The position numbers were made by a program, and so were the translations under genes. From NCBI GenBank assembly GCA_034401135.1, contig JAWZSP010000005.1, forward strand, positions 1 to 64,000: 64,000 nt of DNA, in the 5' to 3' direction. Under the pieces are notes generated by a model. It was not told the DNA's origin and did not search any database. It was given only the letters and a program-made list of their open reading frames with translations. This DNA comes from Volutella citrinella (taxonomy: Eukaryota; Ascomycota; Sordariomycetes; Hypocreales; Nectriaceae). Of this stretch, positions 43,701 to 56,391 are shown in pieces. Every line of letters starts with the position of its first letter. The stretch's first letter is position 1.

Positions 43701-45505
43701 ATGGCCACCACACATACGAACGGGTCGCACGATCCGGCCAAGAACGGAGATTCTACTTACCAAGTTCGCGAGTCCCCAAATGGCACCAAGCGGAAGTTGA
43801 AGGTCATCTTCATGGGTATGGGTGCCAGTGGCATTGACTTTGCACGACAACTAGAGCGAAGAATGGAAAATGTCACCCTCGTTATTTACGGTAGGTTGCC
43901 CTGCCTCTCGCTCTACCCACGCCGAGAAATCTTTGACAGAGTATTGCTCATGTTCATCTGGCAGAGAAAAACAAGGAAATTGGCGGAACGTGGTTCGAAA
44001 ATAGGTACCCCGGCTGCGCATGCGACATCCCCAGTGTCTGTTATCAATACAGCTGGTGTAGGAAGCCCGACTGGACTCGTTACTACTCCCAGTCACCCGA
44101 GATTCACCAGTACTTCAAAGACGTTGCAGAGGAGAGTGGTGTGCTCAAGTACTGTCATCTCAACCACAAGATTGTCCATGCGGAATGGCTGTCGGACCAA
44201 GGTAGGTGGAAGCTGACTGTCATGCGCAACGGCAATCCGGACGACACTTTTTATGACTATGCCGACTTCTTTCTCAACGGAGGCGGCGTGCTCAATAACT
44301 GGCGTTGGCCTAACATCAAGGGGCTGCAGTCCTTCAAGGGCAAAGCCTTGCACACAGCCAATTGGGACGACCAGATCGACCTCGAGGGCAAGCGAGTCTT
44401 GCAGATTGGCGTCGGCAGTTCTGGAGTGCAGGTGGCACCAGCCATCATCGACAATGTCAGCAAGTTGTTTGTAATTGCCCGCTCTCCGGTCTGGGTGACG
44501 GCCGGATTCGCACCAACATTTGCAGGCGCTTCGGGCCAGAACTTCTTCTACTCTGACAAGACCAAGGAGAGTTTCAGAAACTACCCTGAGCTATACTTGT
44601 CCTATTGCAAAGCCATCGAGTCAGAGCTTAATGTACGATTCAAGTTTCTTATCAACGGTTCCCCGGAAGCGACTGCAGCTCGAGGCTACTCGGACGAGGA
44701 GATGAGGACCAAGCTTGCCTCGAAGCCTGAACTCATCGATATTATTGTTCCGACCAACTTCAACGTCGGTTGCCGGCGACCTACACCTGGAAATGGCTTT
44801 CTTGAGGCACTGTGCCATGAAAAGACTACAGTAATGGCAGGGGAGATCCAGGAGGTCACCCCGACCGGATTCATCGACGGAGCAGGAGAGGCTCACGAGG
44901 TTGACATTGTCATTTGCGCTACGGGATTCGACACTAGCTTCAGACCCCAGTTTCCGGTCATGGTCGATGGTTGCAACGTGCAGGATCGGTTTACCGGCGA
45001 CACCATTGGCTACTTTGGGCTTTCTCTGCCCAATGTTCCCAACTACTTTGTCTTCATCGGACCCTACGGACCCCTCGGCCATGGCTCGGTTATCCCAATG
45101 GTAGAAGCTTACACAAACTACATTATCCAAGTTCTGGAAAAGGCACAGACAGAGGATATCAAGAGTTTCAGAGTCAACCAACAAGTAGCAGAAGACTTCA
45201 CTCGGCACGCCGACGAGTTTCTCAAGCGCACGGCATGGTCTGGCCCATGCAGCTCCTGGTTCAAGAACGGCCAGGCAGACAAGAAGCCGCTCTGCTGGCC
45301 AGGCTCGCGTGTTCACTATCTGATGATGTTGCAGAAACCACGCTTTGAAGACTTTGATTTGGAGTACCTGTCCAACAACAGGTTCAACTTCTTGGGCAAT
45401 GGGTTTGACACTCGCGAGCTTGATGGCAGAGACCTGACTTGGTACTATGGACTGCTGAATAACGAGGACAAGCAGCCCAAGAACCTACCAGGCCCGATGT
45501 TTTGA
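43701..45505 (+). CDS. Baeyer-Villiger monooxygenase (class B flavoprotein)
   Basis: Two exons, 43701-43890 and 43965-45505, give 576 residues. First Rossmann motif FMGMGASGIDFA binds FAD; EKNKEIGGTWFENRYPGCACD is the GGTW region; FKGKALHTANWD is the BVMO fingerprint F-x-G-x3-H-x3-W-D; second Rossmann VLQIGVGSSGVQ binds NADPH; CATGFDTSF is the typical ATG site. BVMOs insert oxygen next to a ketone to make an ester or lactone, which fits the esterase placed head to head with it. The C-terminus has no peroxisomal signal, so it should act in the cytosol. The length is normal for cyclohexanone/acetophenone-type enzymes. Confidence 0.9.
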
Positions 45506-45681
45506 TTGGCCCCAAAAGACGCAGAGTGCGTAGCTAAGGTTATTCGCCGCAATGGGCTCTACTTGTCTCACGTTGCTAGTATGACAAGGATAGTAAATAA
45601 GCTATGGTATTTCTTAAACTGCATTCAGTACTATTTCTTGGCTTTTTAAGACACGAGGACGCGATTGTGACATATTCTCCG

Positions 45682-48270
45682 TTAGCAACCTCGCTCACGA
45701 GAGGTAAGGCCAAGAACACTCTCGATCCAGTCATAATCGCCAGTCATGGGTAAAACACCTGGCAGATCCTGTGTCGTAGCGAACGTGGGTATATTGGGCA
45801 AATCAAATAGGGCCAAGTCATCTTCAAAGTCAAAATCATGCGAGAGGGGTGGGCCGAGGCTTGGGACATCCACGACTGCAATCCCACTGTCTACCATGGA
45901 CTCCGGTGCCTTGTGACTATTGCCGGACCGTCTTAACTGAGTATTCCCGCCCTCAAAGCCAAGGCCAGTTCGGACAATGGCCGTCTCAAACATTCGCAGG
46001 GTCCAGATCAAACTAGACCAGTGCTCACAGCCCTCGCGCAGATACTCAAGCTCTGCCGATATTTGGATCCGCGCAGACACTTGCTTGCGAGAATCAGCCG
46101 CCATTCCAAGCGCAGATTCAATACGCATAGCTAGAATGGTAGATGCGCAAGTCATGCTTGTTCCAATTTAGCTTTCTTTTCAAGATGAAAGGAACAGCGA
46201 GGTTCACTCACAATGATAAGGGACAGATGCCAAGGACCTCGTTCAAGGACGCTCTCTGAATGATGGACGAGAGCTCAAACATTGCATTTTCCTGCATCCT
46301 GGAAAACTGTTTCACAAATGCATCTTGCTCTTGTTTTTGAAAATGGTGCCGCAGTGCTCGATAGAAGACAGCCTCGAGACGGAAGCACATTGCCCACAGC
46401 ACAAGCACCCACATGTTGTCTGCAGACCAATGCTGTATGGTGCTGATAGTCATGACTGGGTTGAGGTTCCTCTTCCATTCCAAGATGTCCCGCTCCAATG
46501 CCTCAATATCGTGAGGATATAGCTGTTTCTCAGTCGTGCGGAAATGACTGAGGAAGCGGCTAGCTATGAGGTGTCAGTCAAGGATCCGGCGGGCGATGGT
46601 CAAGCATCTACACTTACTAGTCACAGATAGCTTACAGTTCTCCACTATGTATGCCTTGTGAATCTTGGTAGTGGGCGGAATCACCGATTGAAGATCGGGC
46701 GGTATCTCGTTGTCGATCCAGTCTTGCTCCGACAGGACCTCAGCGTCGCACCATCGGTCGTCAAAGGTTCTCAGGTTTGATAACCCAGATATGTTCATCA
46801 AGACGTCTCTATTGTACAAGGTCCACCAAATGCGGCGAAATATTGCTTTGGATCCAGGTTCGAGCCTCTCTGCCACGTACTGCCTGTGCAAGCCCAACTG
46901 CGTGGCTATTCGACAGGCATTGCTGAACCAGTACCGATAATCCTTGTCGCAGACGTACGAGAAAGATAGTGAGCTGAGCATGATGGAGCCTTGTAAGCGA
47001 CACAGTTGACTCTTTTCATGACTAAAGTCATACAGCAAGGTCGCCCGCCAGTAAAACGACTTTTGGGCCTCGAGGCGGCTGCAGTATCCAATCTGGCGCA
47101 GGATATCGAGTGGCATATGAGGGGCCACGTTGGCAAGGATGGACTGTAGGAGGAATTTGGAACATGTTCCATCGTAGTAACCCCTCACAAGTTTGACCGG
47201 TTCCAGAATGGGAGCGTATGGATAGACGCATTTGAAATACAGATGCAGGAGACGCGAACTGTGCCCAGCATCAGCTTGCTTCCGCTGCCTAGTAACACAA
47301 GGTTTCGTGAACAACGTACCAGATGCTGCGAGGTGGTAGGTCAAGGGCGCCTTTACGCTCAAGATACTCCATATCGATGTGATCAGGACCCAAACTTGCT
47401 CCGTTGGAGCTAGAACTGGCACTACCGGCCAGTCCCCGGAGCTTGACGCAAGTCAGGCGATTTGGGGGACTCTTGCCGAGAGCTTCTCCAAGAATAGTAA
47501 CGGGAGTGACGCCTTGGTGGTACTCGAGAACTTGGCAGCCTTGATCGGATTGCCCGGATTCTGTGCTAGGAGACACGACAGTTGCCATGCCACGCGTCAT
47601 TTCTTCAGCCACTCTCGTGTGGACATCTTCCTCGCTGACGCTCCCAACCGTCGAGTGCTGTTCCATTCCATCGACATCGACATTGATGACATCTGCAGCT
47701 GACTCTGAAGTGAGCGGCAGCACATGTCGCTCGGTAGTAACGCCTGTTGGGCATGCAGGGTCGACAAGCTGCGTTTCGGGTTCTTGGCTCAATGGCTCAT
47801 CCCGAGACAGCGTGGTGCACCGAGGGGCATGATACTGGATAGATCAATACGTAGTTGGCGACTGCCGTCAAGTTCAATTGCTGCTTACCAAGGCTGGATC
47901 GATGGAATCATCCTGCCGTGCCGGCTCTCGCGCTCCGACTTCTGCTTCTTTGGATAAGGCATGCGCTGTGATGCTATCTTCATGTTGCGAAAGCGATTGT
48001 TCATTGCAGCGGGTATCGCTGTAGCTGGGATTGTCAGAAGCTTCGACATAACCAGAGCGATGGTCAAGGGCGTACAGACCGTAGTCGCTCAGGATTTGCA
48101 ACTGCAGCCATCAACACACATGTCTTTTCCTGGTTGCGTCGGCGACATCGCGTGCACGGCAGGCCGGTTTGCCAGGCATCACAACGAACCTTGCGACCAT
48201 GGCAATTGTAGCAAGCTCGAGGCTTTCTTATCGGTCGCCTTTCGATTCGCGTCTCTATAATGCTCGCCAT
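45682..48270 (-). CDS. Zn2Cys6 fungal transcription factor, candidate cluster regulator
   Basis: Six or more exons; the first four run 48080-48270, 47889-48024, 47320-47834 and from 47288, with further joins near 46,572-46,630 and about 46,165-46,210. The start could also be 48312. The binuclear cluster is ACYNCHGRKVRCDAWQTGLP followed by CTRCRRRNQEKTC. The middle homology region is recognisable (LLHLYFKCVYPYAPILEP, FLLQSILANVAPHMP, ATLLYDFSHEKSQLCRLQGS, CRIATQLGLHRQ, IWWTLYNRDVLMNI), resembling the FarA/CTF1 branch, which controls fatty-acid and cutin use. That assignment is tentative. All joins examined preserve frame. It lies centrally in the cluster and has its own upstream TCGGCGCCGA site, suggesting autoregulation. 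Confidence 0.8.
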
Positions 48271-48312
48271 GGCCGAGTGACTTTGATGCGATGCGGGCGT
48301 GATGGTGCTCAA

Positions 48313-49487
48313 AACAATATCATCACAATGCGCTCGTGTCGATGGACTGATTCACATGAAGCTCGACGCAGTTCATGTGTGCCCCAGTGTCGACGTCACT
48401 ATTAGAGAGACACAATCATCCACAATGGAATTGTCGCATGTGCCAACAGTCAAGTCATGAGCTTCCACCCCCGCACTTCGCTCGCACTCAACCCTGTAGC
48501 TTTCATCCTGCTTGCCGGCTAATTATTCCTCCCTCACTCTCCATAGCGTCTGTGATTACCAGGTTCCCCGCAGCTGGGTTCGTGCGAGACAGGGCTACCC
48601 TGGACAGGAGCCAGATCATTGACGGTCGTGATCCACATTTACCTCGGCCTTTGTCTCGGCCTTCCATCTTGGCAAATTGAGCAGAGGCTCGGTCTTCGGC
48701 GCCGAGAAATCGTCATCGTGGATGGAGGCATCACGCTGCGGACGGTAACACAGAGGTGGGCAGCAGCAGGAACTGACATTGGGTTAACGTTGCCCTCTGG
48801 CATCGTGGTCATCTGCTAGTCTCTTTCCTTCAGCATGGATTCCACATTCCACCTCGGTAGGGAATCAGCTCGTCCTTTGCGACACCGGACTGGCCGAGCC
48901 AATATTGCCCATTTGAGTAACTGGGCCAAAGGTTTGGGCGTGGGATTGAAGGTGACTGGGGGATTGAGTACTGTGGGCCCGATAAGCTAGTATTGCCTGG
49001 GTTGTTTACCTAAAAGTAGTAAACCATTAGAGTCAGCTAGGACTTGATGCCTACAGGACACCAAATTACGAGACGGACGTGATCTGCACAAGTAGCTCAT
49101 AGTCTCAGAGTCCTATAGGCCTGTTAGATTCATCCATGCATGGTTTCCCACTATTGATCTCGACAAAGGGCTCGCTGGTATCGTGATGCCAGTACGCTTG
49201 ACTGTGCTCACACATAGTGAAACCAGTTATTCGTCGATTGAGAATAGTTAAGAGATAATTTAGGCTGCTCATCTAAATTCAGTAGTTAGCAGTGGCTGCT
49301 TAAGTGTAAAAAATATACGCAAATTAAGTCTACAGCGTCTTGAGGTTCGGCGCCGACACTGGCGGGGGAGTTATATTTGCCGGAAACAGGTACTGAGGTA
49401 TAAGAGGTGCCGAATAACGGTGCTCAACTAGAATTGACGATCACCAGACACCTAATTCGTTCACCCTCAGTATCAAACTAGGTTGCA
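48313..49487. promoter_or_regulatory. Regulator/ligase 2 divergent intergenic region with two TCGGCGCCGA sites
   Basis: About 1.2 kb without a gene. Exact TCGGCGCCGA palindromes are at 48696-48705 (about 430 bp upstream of the regulator) and 49347-49356 (132 bp upstream of ligase 2). A GGTGCCGA half-match lies near 49406. Confidence 0.6.
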
Positions 49488-51340
49488 ATGTTTATCTCGT
49501 CGCAACCCAATTTCGATATTCCCAACGTGGATCTTCTGAGTTATGTATTCGAAGCGGACGAGAACCAGGACCAGGATGCGCCTGTATGCGATACGTTTCA
49601 ATTTGAGCCAGAACCACTCTAACGGCAAAAGGTCTACATTGATCCTGAGAACCCGATGCTAGAGCAATTGTCCAAGAACCATGTCAGATTGTTGGTTCGG
49701 CAGCTGTGCAAGGGACTCAAAGTTGCCGGCCTGAAGCCTGGCGAAACTGTGTGTATTTACTCGCCGAACAACGTCAGTCATGATCGCAAACGTCTCTATC
49801 AAGTAAGGGCCGCTAAGTCATGTTTTAGATCTATCTGCCAGCTATTTGCCTGGGCGCCGTTGCAGCTGGCGGCATCTGGACGGCGATGAACCCGGGTCTT
49901 TCTCAGGATGAGATGTATAGACACTTGAAGAGCTCAAAGACGAAGCTCATCTTTTGCTCACCTGACCTGCTGGACAAGGCCCGTAACGCCGCTTCCAGAT
50001 GTAGTGTTGGCGAGGAAAAGGTTTTCACAATCTCTGCCCTGAGTTCAGCTTCACCAACAGCAAACACATGGACAAGTCTCCTTGATTCTGGAACAGAAGA
50101 CTGGCGCAGCTTTGATGATGAAGTAGCGGCCAAAAACACAGTCGCTTGCTTATATCCAACAAGCGGCACGAGCGGTCCCCCCAAGCTCGCCATGATTACG
50201 CATCACAATATTATTGCGGGAGAATATCTAGTCAACGGCATCGAAAACCATCCGTACCAAGTTCGGCAATTGATGCTCTGGCCCATGTTTCATATGGCTT
50301 CCCTACCTTGGTCCCACGTCTCAGCCCTTCGCTATGCTCAAAAGACATTCCTTCCCACCAGGTTTGATGCTCGCAACTTCCTAGAGTATGTCTACCGATA
50401 CCAGATTACCGACACCGGCATGGCGCCAGCCATGATGATGGCTGTGATAAGGCTCGACTTACCAACAGGGGAGAAGAAAAGGTTGCTCGCCAGTCTTCGA
50501 TTCGGAATGTGCGGCTCCGCTCCAGTTGGTGGTATCCTGAAACAGCGCTGGAAGGAACTGATTCCTCCAAATTGTCCCTGGAACTGTGCTTACGGCATGA
50601 CTGAGTTGACTGGCATTGCTACAAAGACAGCCTATCCTGCTCAGGACAACAGTGAAAGCATTGGATCGTTGCTTCCAAACATGCAAGCCAAGCAGGTACC
50701 TTTTCCGCCCGGCTTTTGACATAGTTGGCTAACATTGCTCAGGCTTATACGCGACGATGGAAGCGAAATCACCGCATATAATCAGCCAGGGGAGCTGTAT
50801 CTTCGCGGACCTATCGTGTTCAAGGGCTATCTCGATAACGACGAAGCAAACAAGGACGCTTTTGACAATGACGGATTCCTGCGAACTGGCGATGTAGTGA
50901 TGATTGACATGAAGACTCATAAAGTCTTCATCCTCGACAGAAAGAAGGTGAGTGATTATGACGACAAGCAAAAGTTAGAAGCCGAGGTTGGTGTTCTGAT
51001 ACGAATATTAGGAACTCATCAAAGTCAGGGGTTTTCAGGTCTCCCCCGCTGAGATTGAGAATGCTCTCAGCGATTATGACGGCATCGCTGAAGTTGCTAT
51101 CATCGGCGTCACTGGAAAGGATGGAACGGAATGTCCTCGCGCGTATGTAGTCAGGGCGCCAGGGAGCAACATTGGAAGCCAGGAAATCATCGACTACGCA
51201 GCATCTAAGCTGTCATCGTACAAGCGGTTGACAGGGGGGTAACCTTTGTGAACGTTCTTCCACGCAATGCGAATGGAAAGGTTCTGAGAAGGAAGCTACG
51301 TGATGAACATCGGCGTGCCTCTGCTTTACCCAGGCTTTAG
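49488..51340 (+). CDS. Second acyl-CoA synthetase (4CL-like), frame-broken near the C-terminus
   Basis: Exons 49488-49583, 49632-49772, 49829-50691, 50743-50947 and from 51012. The fourth junction needs a GC-AG intron (50692-50742, donor GCAGGT) to give QAKLIRDDGSE; a GT donor four bases on would break the frame. Motifs: YPTSGTSGPPKLAMITHHN (P-loop), YGMTELTG, GELYLRGPIVFKGY, GFLRTGDVVMID, ELIKVRGFQVSPAEIE. At the six-G run 51234-51239 the frame hits TAA (51240-51242), just before the segment that in another frame encodes PRNANGKVLRRKL with the catalytic Lys, ending at 51340. One missing base would explain this. As given, the enzyme would lack its adenylation Lys; a homopolymer sequencing error is a real alternative. 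It is about a paralogue of the ligase at 39969. Confidence 0.75.
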
Positions 51341-51342
51341 TA

Positions 51343-52090
51343 ATTTCGGTTCCTCCATACACCTGGTTGGGATGGATTTTGGCGCGTTGAGGCAAGAAGG
51401 TACAACATTTGACACGACTTGGGCACATAACTGTAACTGAAGCTTCTTGAGAGGGCTGCATTAAGTATGTTAATTACCAATAAGATGAGTTACGTGGATC
51501 CCGAAGGAGGCCTGGCGTTCGCACTGGCAAATCTTACCGAGCCATGTCCAATTAACCCTAGTTCCAATTCCACGGATGATTCTCAACGCAGCAGTCGTAT
51601 CCATTGATAAAAACACTCGGCCATACCGTTATATCTGGTGCTTGGCCTCAATGCGTCACATCGTGCCTTGGGGCAATGGCTCTTGGGTCGCTTGAGGCAA
51701 CACACCAGCGGAACCAATCCACGATATGCGGGGGTTACATTCTCGGGTCAGCGGATCTTGCTACGGTCTAGATCGCGCGTGTGCTAAGTGGGATAGTGCA
51801 GTTTTTGTGTGGGGGTGTGTAGGGTCGTCGAGCTTGGCGGGTTAGAGCTGAGTAGCTGGGTTGAATGGATATCGCCCAGCACCGCTCACGAGGACAATAG
51901 CTCGGTGCCGAATCTCGGGCGAGGAAGAAGCGAAATCAAGTCTTCCGGCGAGTTTATAACTTACTGGTATCGATGGATCCATCTATGATACCTGGGAATC
52001 TGCTCGGCTAAGCTTGAAGCAACAACACAAAACAGCATCATAGGACTGCTGGTTTCTTTTTGACAGACAACTGAGGAATCAACTTGAATC
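51343..52090 (+). promoter_or_regulatory. MFS promoter region with TCGGTGCCGA (51902-51911)
   Basis: No gene in this interval. One exact palindrome lies 180 bp upstream of the transporter ATG, followed by a TTTATAA stretch near 51,953 that may act as a TATA element. Confidence 0.55.
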
Positions 52091-53785
52091 ATGCTGGAAA
52101 CGGAAACTAAACTGAATGGTATCAATCATGTCGAGGACGCCGCAGCGCCGAAGCTGGTGGCTACTTCATTGCCTGCGATAGAGGCTGCGGCGGAAAACAA
52201 GCTGAGATGGAAGATTGATCTCTATCTAATGCCCACAGTGTGGTTCCTGATGATCTTCAGCTATTTGGTACTCAGACTTCCTGTCACTTTGGCTCAATTC
52301 ATCATCATCTGACCATTCTTGCATCCCATAGGATCGATCCAATCTTGGAAACGCAAACATTGCTGGGATGAACAAAGCACTCAAACTGGATGATCATGAT
52401 TACTACCTTGCGGTCGTAACATTCCAGGCCGGCTACGTCATCGCTGGAACTCCTTCAAAGTAAGACGAGTCTCTGTAATTTTCGGGGCAGATATTGACAT
52501 TTTTTGGTTCCGTACAGCATGATCCTGTCACGTATGCGGCCCTCAGTTTACATCTCACTCATAATGTTCTTGTGGGGAACGTGTGCTGCTTGTCTGGGTG
52601 TTGTGCAAACCAAGGCTCAGCTCTGGGTTGTGCGTTTTCTTCTTGGCATTACAGAGGCGGGTTTTGCTGTACGTTTTGCAGTCGCTTATTGTTGGTACTC
52701 CGCTGACCACCCTACCAGCCGGGCGTCATCTACCTAATAAGCTGCTGGTACCGAAAGCAGGAGCAGTAAGGCCATGTTTACGGCCGAACATGAATCGGGA
52801 TTGGCTGACAATATTGAAGGTCTAGACGCTTCATCTTCTTCCTCAGTGCCTCCATTCTATCCGGAGCATTCGGTGGCCTTCTCGCAGGCGGTATCAGCAA
52901 GTCTCTCAACGGAGCCCGAGGAATTGCGGGCTGGCGCTGGCTCTTCATCATTGAGGGAGTCGTGACTGTTTTTGTGTCACTCTTTGCTCCTCTTGGTCTG
53001 CTTGACTACCCTTCGACTGACTGGAGGTTCACCAAACAGGAGCGAGAACTCGCAGTCCGCCGCTTGAGAGAGGAGGATATTTCTACAGCCGGCGCAGGAA
53101 CAGATCATAGACTGTCTGTTTGGAAAGCCTTTCTCAAAGCAGTACTGAACTGGCGGCTGTACTTTCTGGCAATACCATACATGCAGCTTGTAGGGTCATC
53201 GGCGCTTTCTTACTTCTACCCATACCTGGTGCAGGGCCTGGGTTACGAATCAATCACGGCACAGTGAGTATTCAGGGTCACACCATTCATTGGATCATCT
53301 CATTGACCATGGACAGATTTATGACTGTGCCCATATGGGCCGTTGCCTTCGCTTTCGCAATACCGCTGGCCATTTGCGCTGACCTGATCCCGCAATATAG
53401 AGGACTGATGGTTTCAGGAATCATGCTTTTCGGAACTATTTTCTCTGCACTCACAACCGGTATTCAGGCATATGTCCCACGATACGTCTTTCTTTGCCTC
53501 ATCAACTCAGTCATCTGGTCTGCGAGTCCCATCGCGTTGTCCTACGCAGCCAGCAGTCTAGGCCCCGTCGAACCTGAGACACGAGCCATCTCCTTGGCTA
53601 TCATGACGGTGCTTGCCCAGTCTGCCCAAATCTACGCCTCGGTGCTATTCCCCACTTCAGAGGCTCCCAGATACTTAAAGGGTTTCGCCACATACACTGC
53701 CTTGCTAGCGATGGGCTCGGTCGTTGCATTATCTGGTTATTTCTTGCTGAAAAGGCACCCATTCAGGTCTGCAGTTACGCAGTAG
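52091..53785 (+). CDS. MFS transporter, anion:cation symporter (Dal5/allantoate-permease-like) family
   Basis: Six exons (52091-52267, 52332-52459, 52518-52668, 52719-52765, 52820-53263, 53317-53785) sum to 1416 nt, 471 residues. Hallmarks: LDRSNLGNANIAGM (signature after TM1), YYLAVVTFQAGYVIAGTPSN, WVVRFLLGITEAGFAPGV, GWRWLFIIEG (typical of the ACS family) and about twelve hydrophobic segments. Members carry carboxylates, vitamins and ureides into the cell with protons. In this cluster it is the obvious importer of the substrate or of an acidic intermediate. It ends in a short hydrophilic tail (LLKRHPFRSAVTQ). Confidence 0.85.
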
Positions 53786-54008
53786 TTAGGGTCGGACATG
53801 CACCAGTGACGGTTGGGTTATCTGAGTTGAGACTAGTTGTGTATTGATGCGAGCTCAAGACGATCACCTGCACAACAAAAGTAATTACTACGCCGCCAAA
53901 TCTCGGTGATTTTTATTTTATCATCTCGCGGCTCTCGTAGTTCCTCAAGACTAATCGACCATGTACTGGTAACCTCAAATGGCCAAGAACCGAGCTGAGG
54001 TGGATGGC

Positions 54009-54117
54009 TCGGCGCCGAGTGACCCCGCACGAGCCCTGCCAAAACGGTTCCTTGCACTGTTACAGGCGCTCGGGTCAATGGATGGTAACTTCCTAGCCCA
54101 GTGATCGACTTATATAT
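54009..54117 (+). promoter_or_regulatory. P450-2 promoter: TCGGCGCCGA site and TATA-like element
   Basis: An exact palindrome at 54009-54018, 306 bp upstream of the ATG, and TTATATAT near 54,110. The rest of 53786-54323 has no gene. Confidence 0.55.
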
Positions 54118-54323
54118 TGGAGAAAATAGCTAGTAGATAGAGGGGCAGGCGAAAAAGCCAGTTTGTCTGTCGTGTGGTCCCGAACGTTGATCCTTCACCA
54201 CTACCCTGCAAGGCGCTTGGCATGTTTAACGCTTGATGCCACTCTACTGCTCATACCAAGTTCGTTGCTACACTTTTTCGCATATATCTTTCTTTGAATA
54301 TTAATCAACGTCTGCTGGATCCA

Positions 54324-56297
54324 ATGCTCGGAGAAAAGTCCCTTGTGTATACCGCAGCCATTGGTTTGTTGGTAGCGGTTCTGCTCTCCATCGTGGTCAG
54401 ATCTACCTGTCGATGGCCGGGTGCTCCTCCCGGTAAGCCACGGTGCAGTTTGCGTTATTCATAGAGGTGCTAAAGTTACTCAAGGGCCACCGACAATCCC
54501 GTTGTTAGGGAACTTGCATCAGCTGCCTCGCAGAGATATGCATTTGCAGTATCAGCGATGGGGAATTAAATGTAAGCAGCACCAAACGTTTCCCCCCGAG
54601 ATTGTCGATCATCAAAAGTTAACTTACGGATCTACTGGACCAGATGGAGACATATTCTCTCTTAAACTTGGAGCGCAGAATGTGGTTGTGCTCAACAGCG
54701 GAAGGGCAATCAAAGAAATTGTGGACAAACGTAGCGGCAACTACGCAGATCGGCCAAAGCTGTACATGCAGGACGTCTGGGAGGGTTCTCGTATCATCAT
54801 GCGTGGATACGATGACCTCTGGAAGGTAGAACGAAAGTTGTACCATCAGTTCCTCAACATCAACAAGGCTGCACGGTACATTCCCTACCAGGACTTGGAA
54901 ACCAAACAGCTCTGCAGCGACCTTTTGCGTAGTCCCAGAGATTTTGAGAACCTCATCACTCGCAGTACGCTTAGCTCTGCGACTAGCATGGCTTACGGGT
55001 TTCGAGTGCTCGACACCAAGAGCGAGGTGATGCAGGAGTTGCTCACTAACACCCACGGGTTTTTCGGCATGGTCCATAACAGCAGGTTTCTCGACTGGTA
55101 TCCACAACTACGACCAATCGCAAACATGTTGCCTTCTCTACTGAACCCCATTGCGCGAAAGGGCAAACAGATTTTCCGACGGGAAAAGGCTCAGTTCTTG
55201 AAGCTCTATAACCAAGGTCGAGCCGCATCTGAGGCAGACGAATCACACCCATGTGAGCAATTTTCACCCTTGAATGATGAAATGAGATTTTTCATATCTA
55301 ATTCCATCTTGTAGCATTTTCTGCTGATATTTCAGCCGCTCAAAAGACTTGGAAGGATTCTGCGAGTCAAAGGCTACTCACAGATCAGGCGGCAGCTTAC
55401 ATTGCTGGCATCGCCATGGAGGGCGGTGCTGACACATCGAGCAACACCCTCGCTGGCTTAATCAAGGTAGTTTCCAGACTTCAAGGCATGATTCTATTGA
55501 GCTCATATATTCTTAGGCACTAATCCTGTTTCCCAAAGTCCAAGAAAAAGCACAAGAAGAGATTGACAGAATCGTCGGCTTCGATCGCATGCCGACCATT
55601 GATGACTTTCAGTCACTCCCATATATCCGCCAAACTGTCAAAGAAGCTCTCCGATGTCAGTTTGAGAAATACACCACGCCATCACCGAGATGCTTGCTGA
55701 CGAAATAAATTAGGGCTTCCTACGTCAATCAGCGGCGCCATTCCCCATGCAGCACTGGCTGACGACCAAGTTGACGGCTATAGAATCCCCGCTGGGACTA
55801 CCATTGTCCTCGCCGTTTGGTCAGCAAACAATGATGATGATCTCTTCCCTGACCCACGAAGATTTGATCCTTCAAGACATGACGCCTCGCTATCTCTGAG
55901 CGAAGCTGCCACCTCAGCCGACTACAGGGACCGAGACAACTGGACGTTTGGAGCTGGCCGACGCATCTGCCCAGGCATGCATGTTGCAGAACGTACAATG
56001 TTCTTGGCCGCATCTCGCTTACTATGGGGGTTCAAGTTTGAAAAGGCTCGTGGGGCAGACGGGCTTGAGATTGACATTGATCGTGATGAGGTGACTCAAT
56101 CTATTGCTGCCCGTCCGGTGCCATTCCGGTATTGTGACCCCAAGAAAAAGTATGCCATGAAGATTACTAATTGCAACGTTAGCTGTTCGATCAAGCCGCG
56201 AAGTTCAAAGCATGCCGAGATTATTGCGGAAACATGGGAGAAGGCAGCGGAAGTTCTGGATGAAACTGGAAATTACAAACAAGTCATGATTGAATAG
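54324..56297 (+). CDS. Cytochrome P450 (O-methylsterigmatocystin-oxidoreductase-like), six exons
   Basis: Exons 54324-54432, 54485-54571, 54644-55252, 55315-55466, 55517-55655 and 55714-56297 sum to 1680 nt, 559 residues. An N-terminal anchor (VYTAAIGLLVAVLLSIVVRS) is followed by PGPPTIPLLGNLHQLP and KYGDIFSLKLG. The I-helix is AYIAGIAMEGGADTSSNTL, the K-helix EALR, PERF-like DPRRFDPSR, and the haem loop FGAGRRICPGMHVAERTMF. It should be an ER monooxygenase. The C-terminus extends about 45 residues past the usual end and is Lys/Glu-rich. The family includes CYP64-type enzymes of toxin pathways and many catabolic relatives, so the name gives no substrate. Confidence 0.87.
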
Positions 56298-56391
56298 CAG
56301 ATTCAAGGGCCCTCTCAACCTTCTTCACCAATTCGGACAGCCAAAATATACGCACATCTTCTCATTTCTGATCTTCTCTACTCTCAGGCCA

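Noticed and set aside
44621..45316. A 231-codon minus-strand frame inside the BVMO
   Set aside because: An antisense shadow of a well-supported gene.
50685..50750. Apparent frameshift in ligase 2 between the P-loop half and the C-terminal half
   Set aside because: A GC-AG intron (50692-50742) gives NMQAKLIRDDGSE. Only the later G-run break remains.
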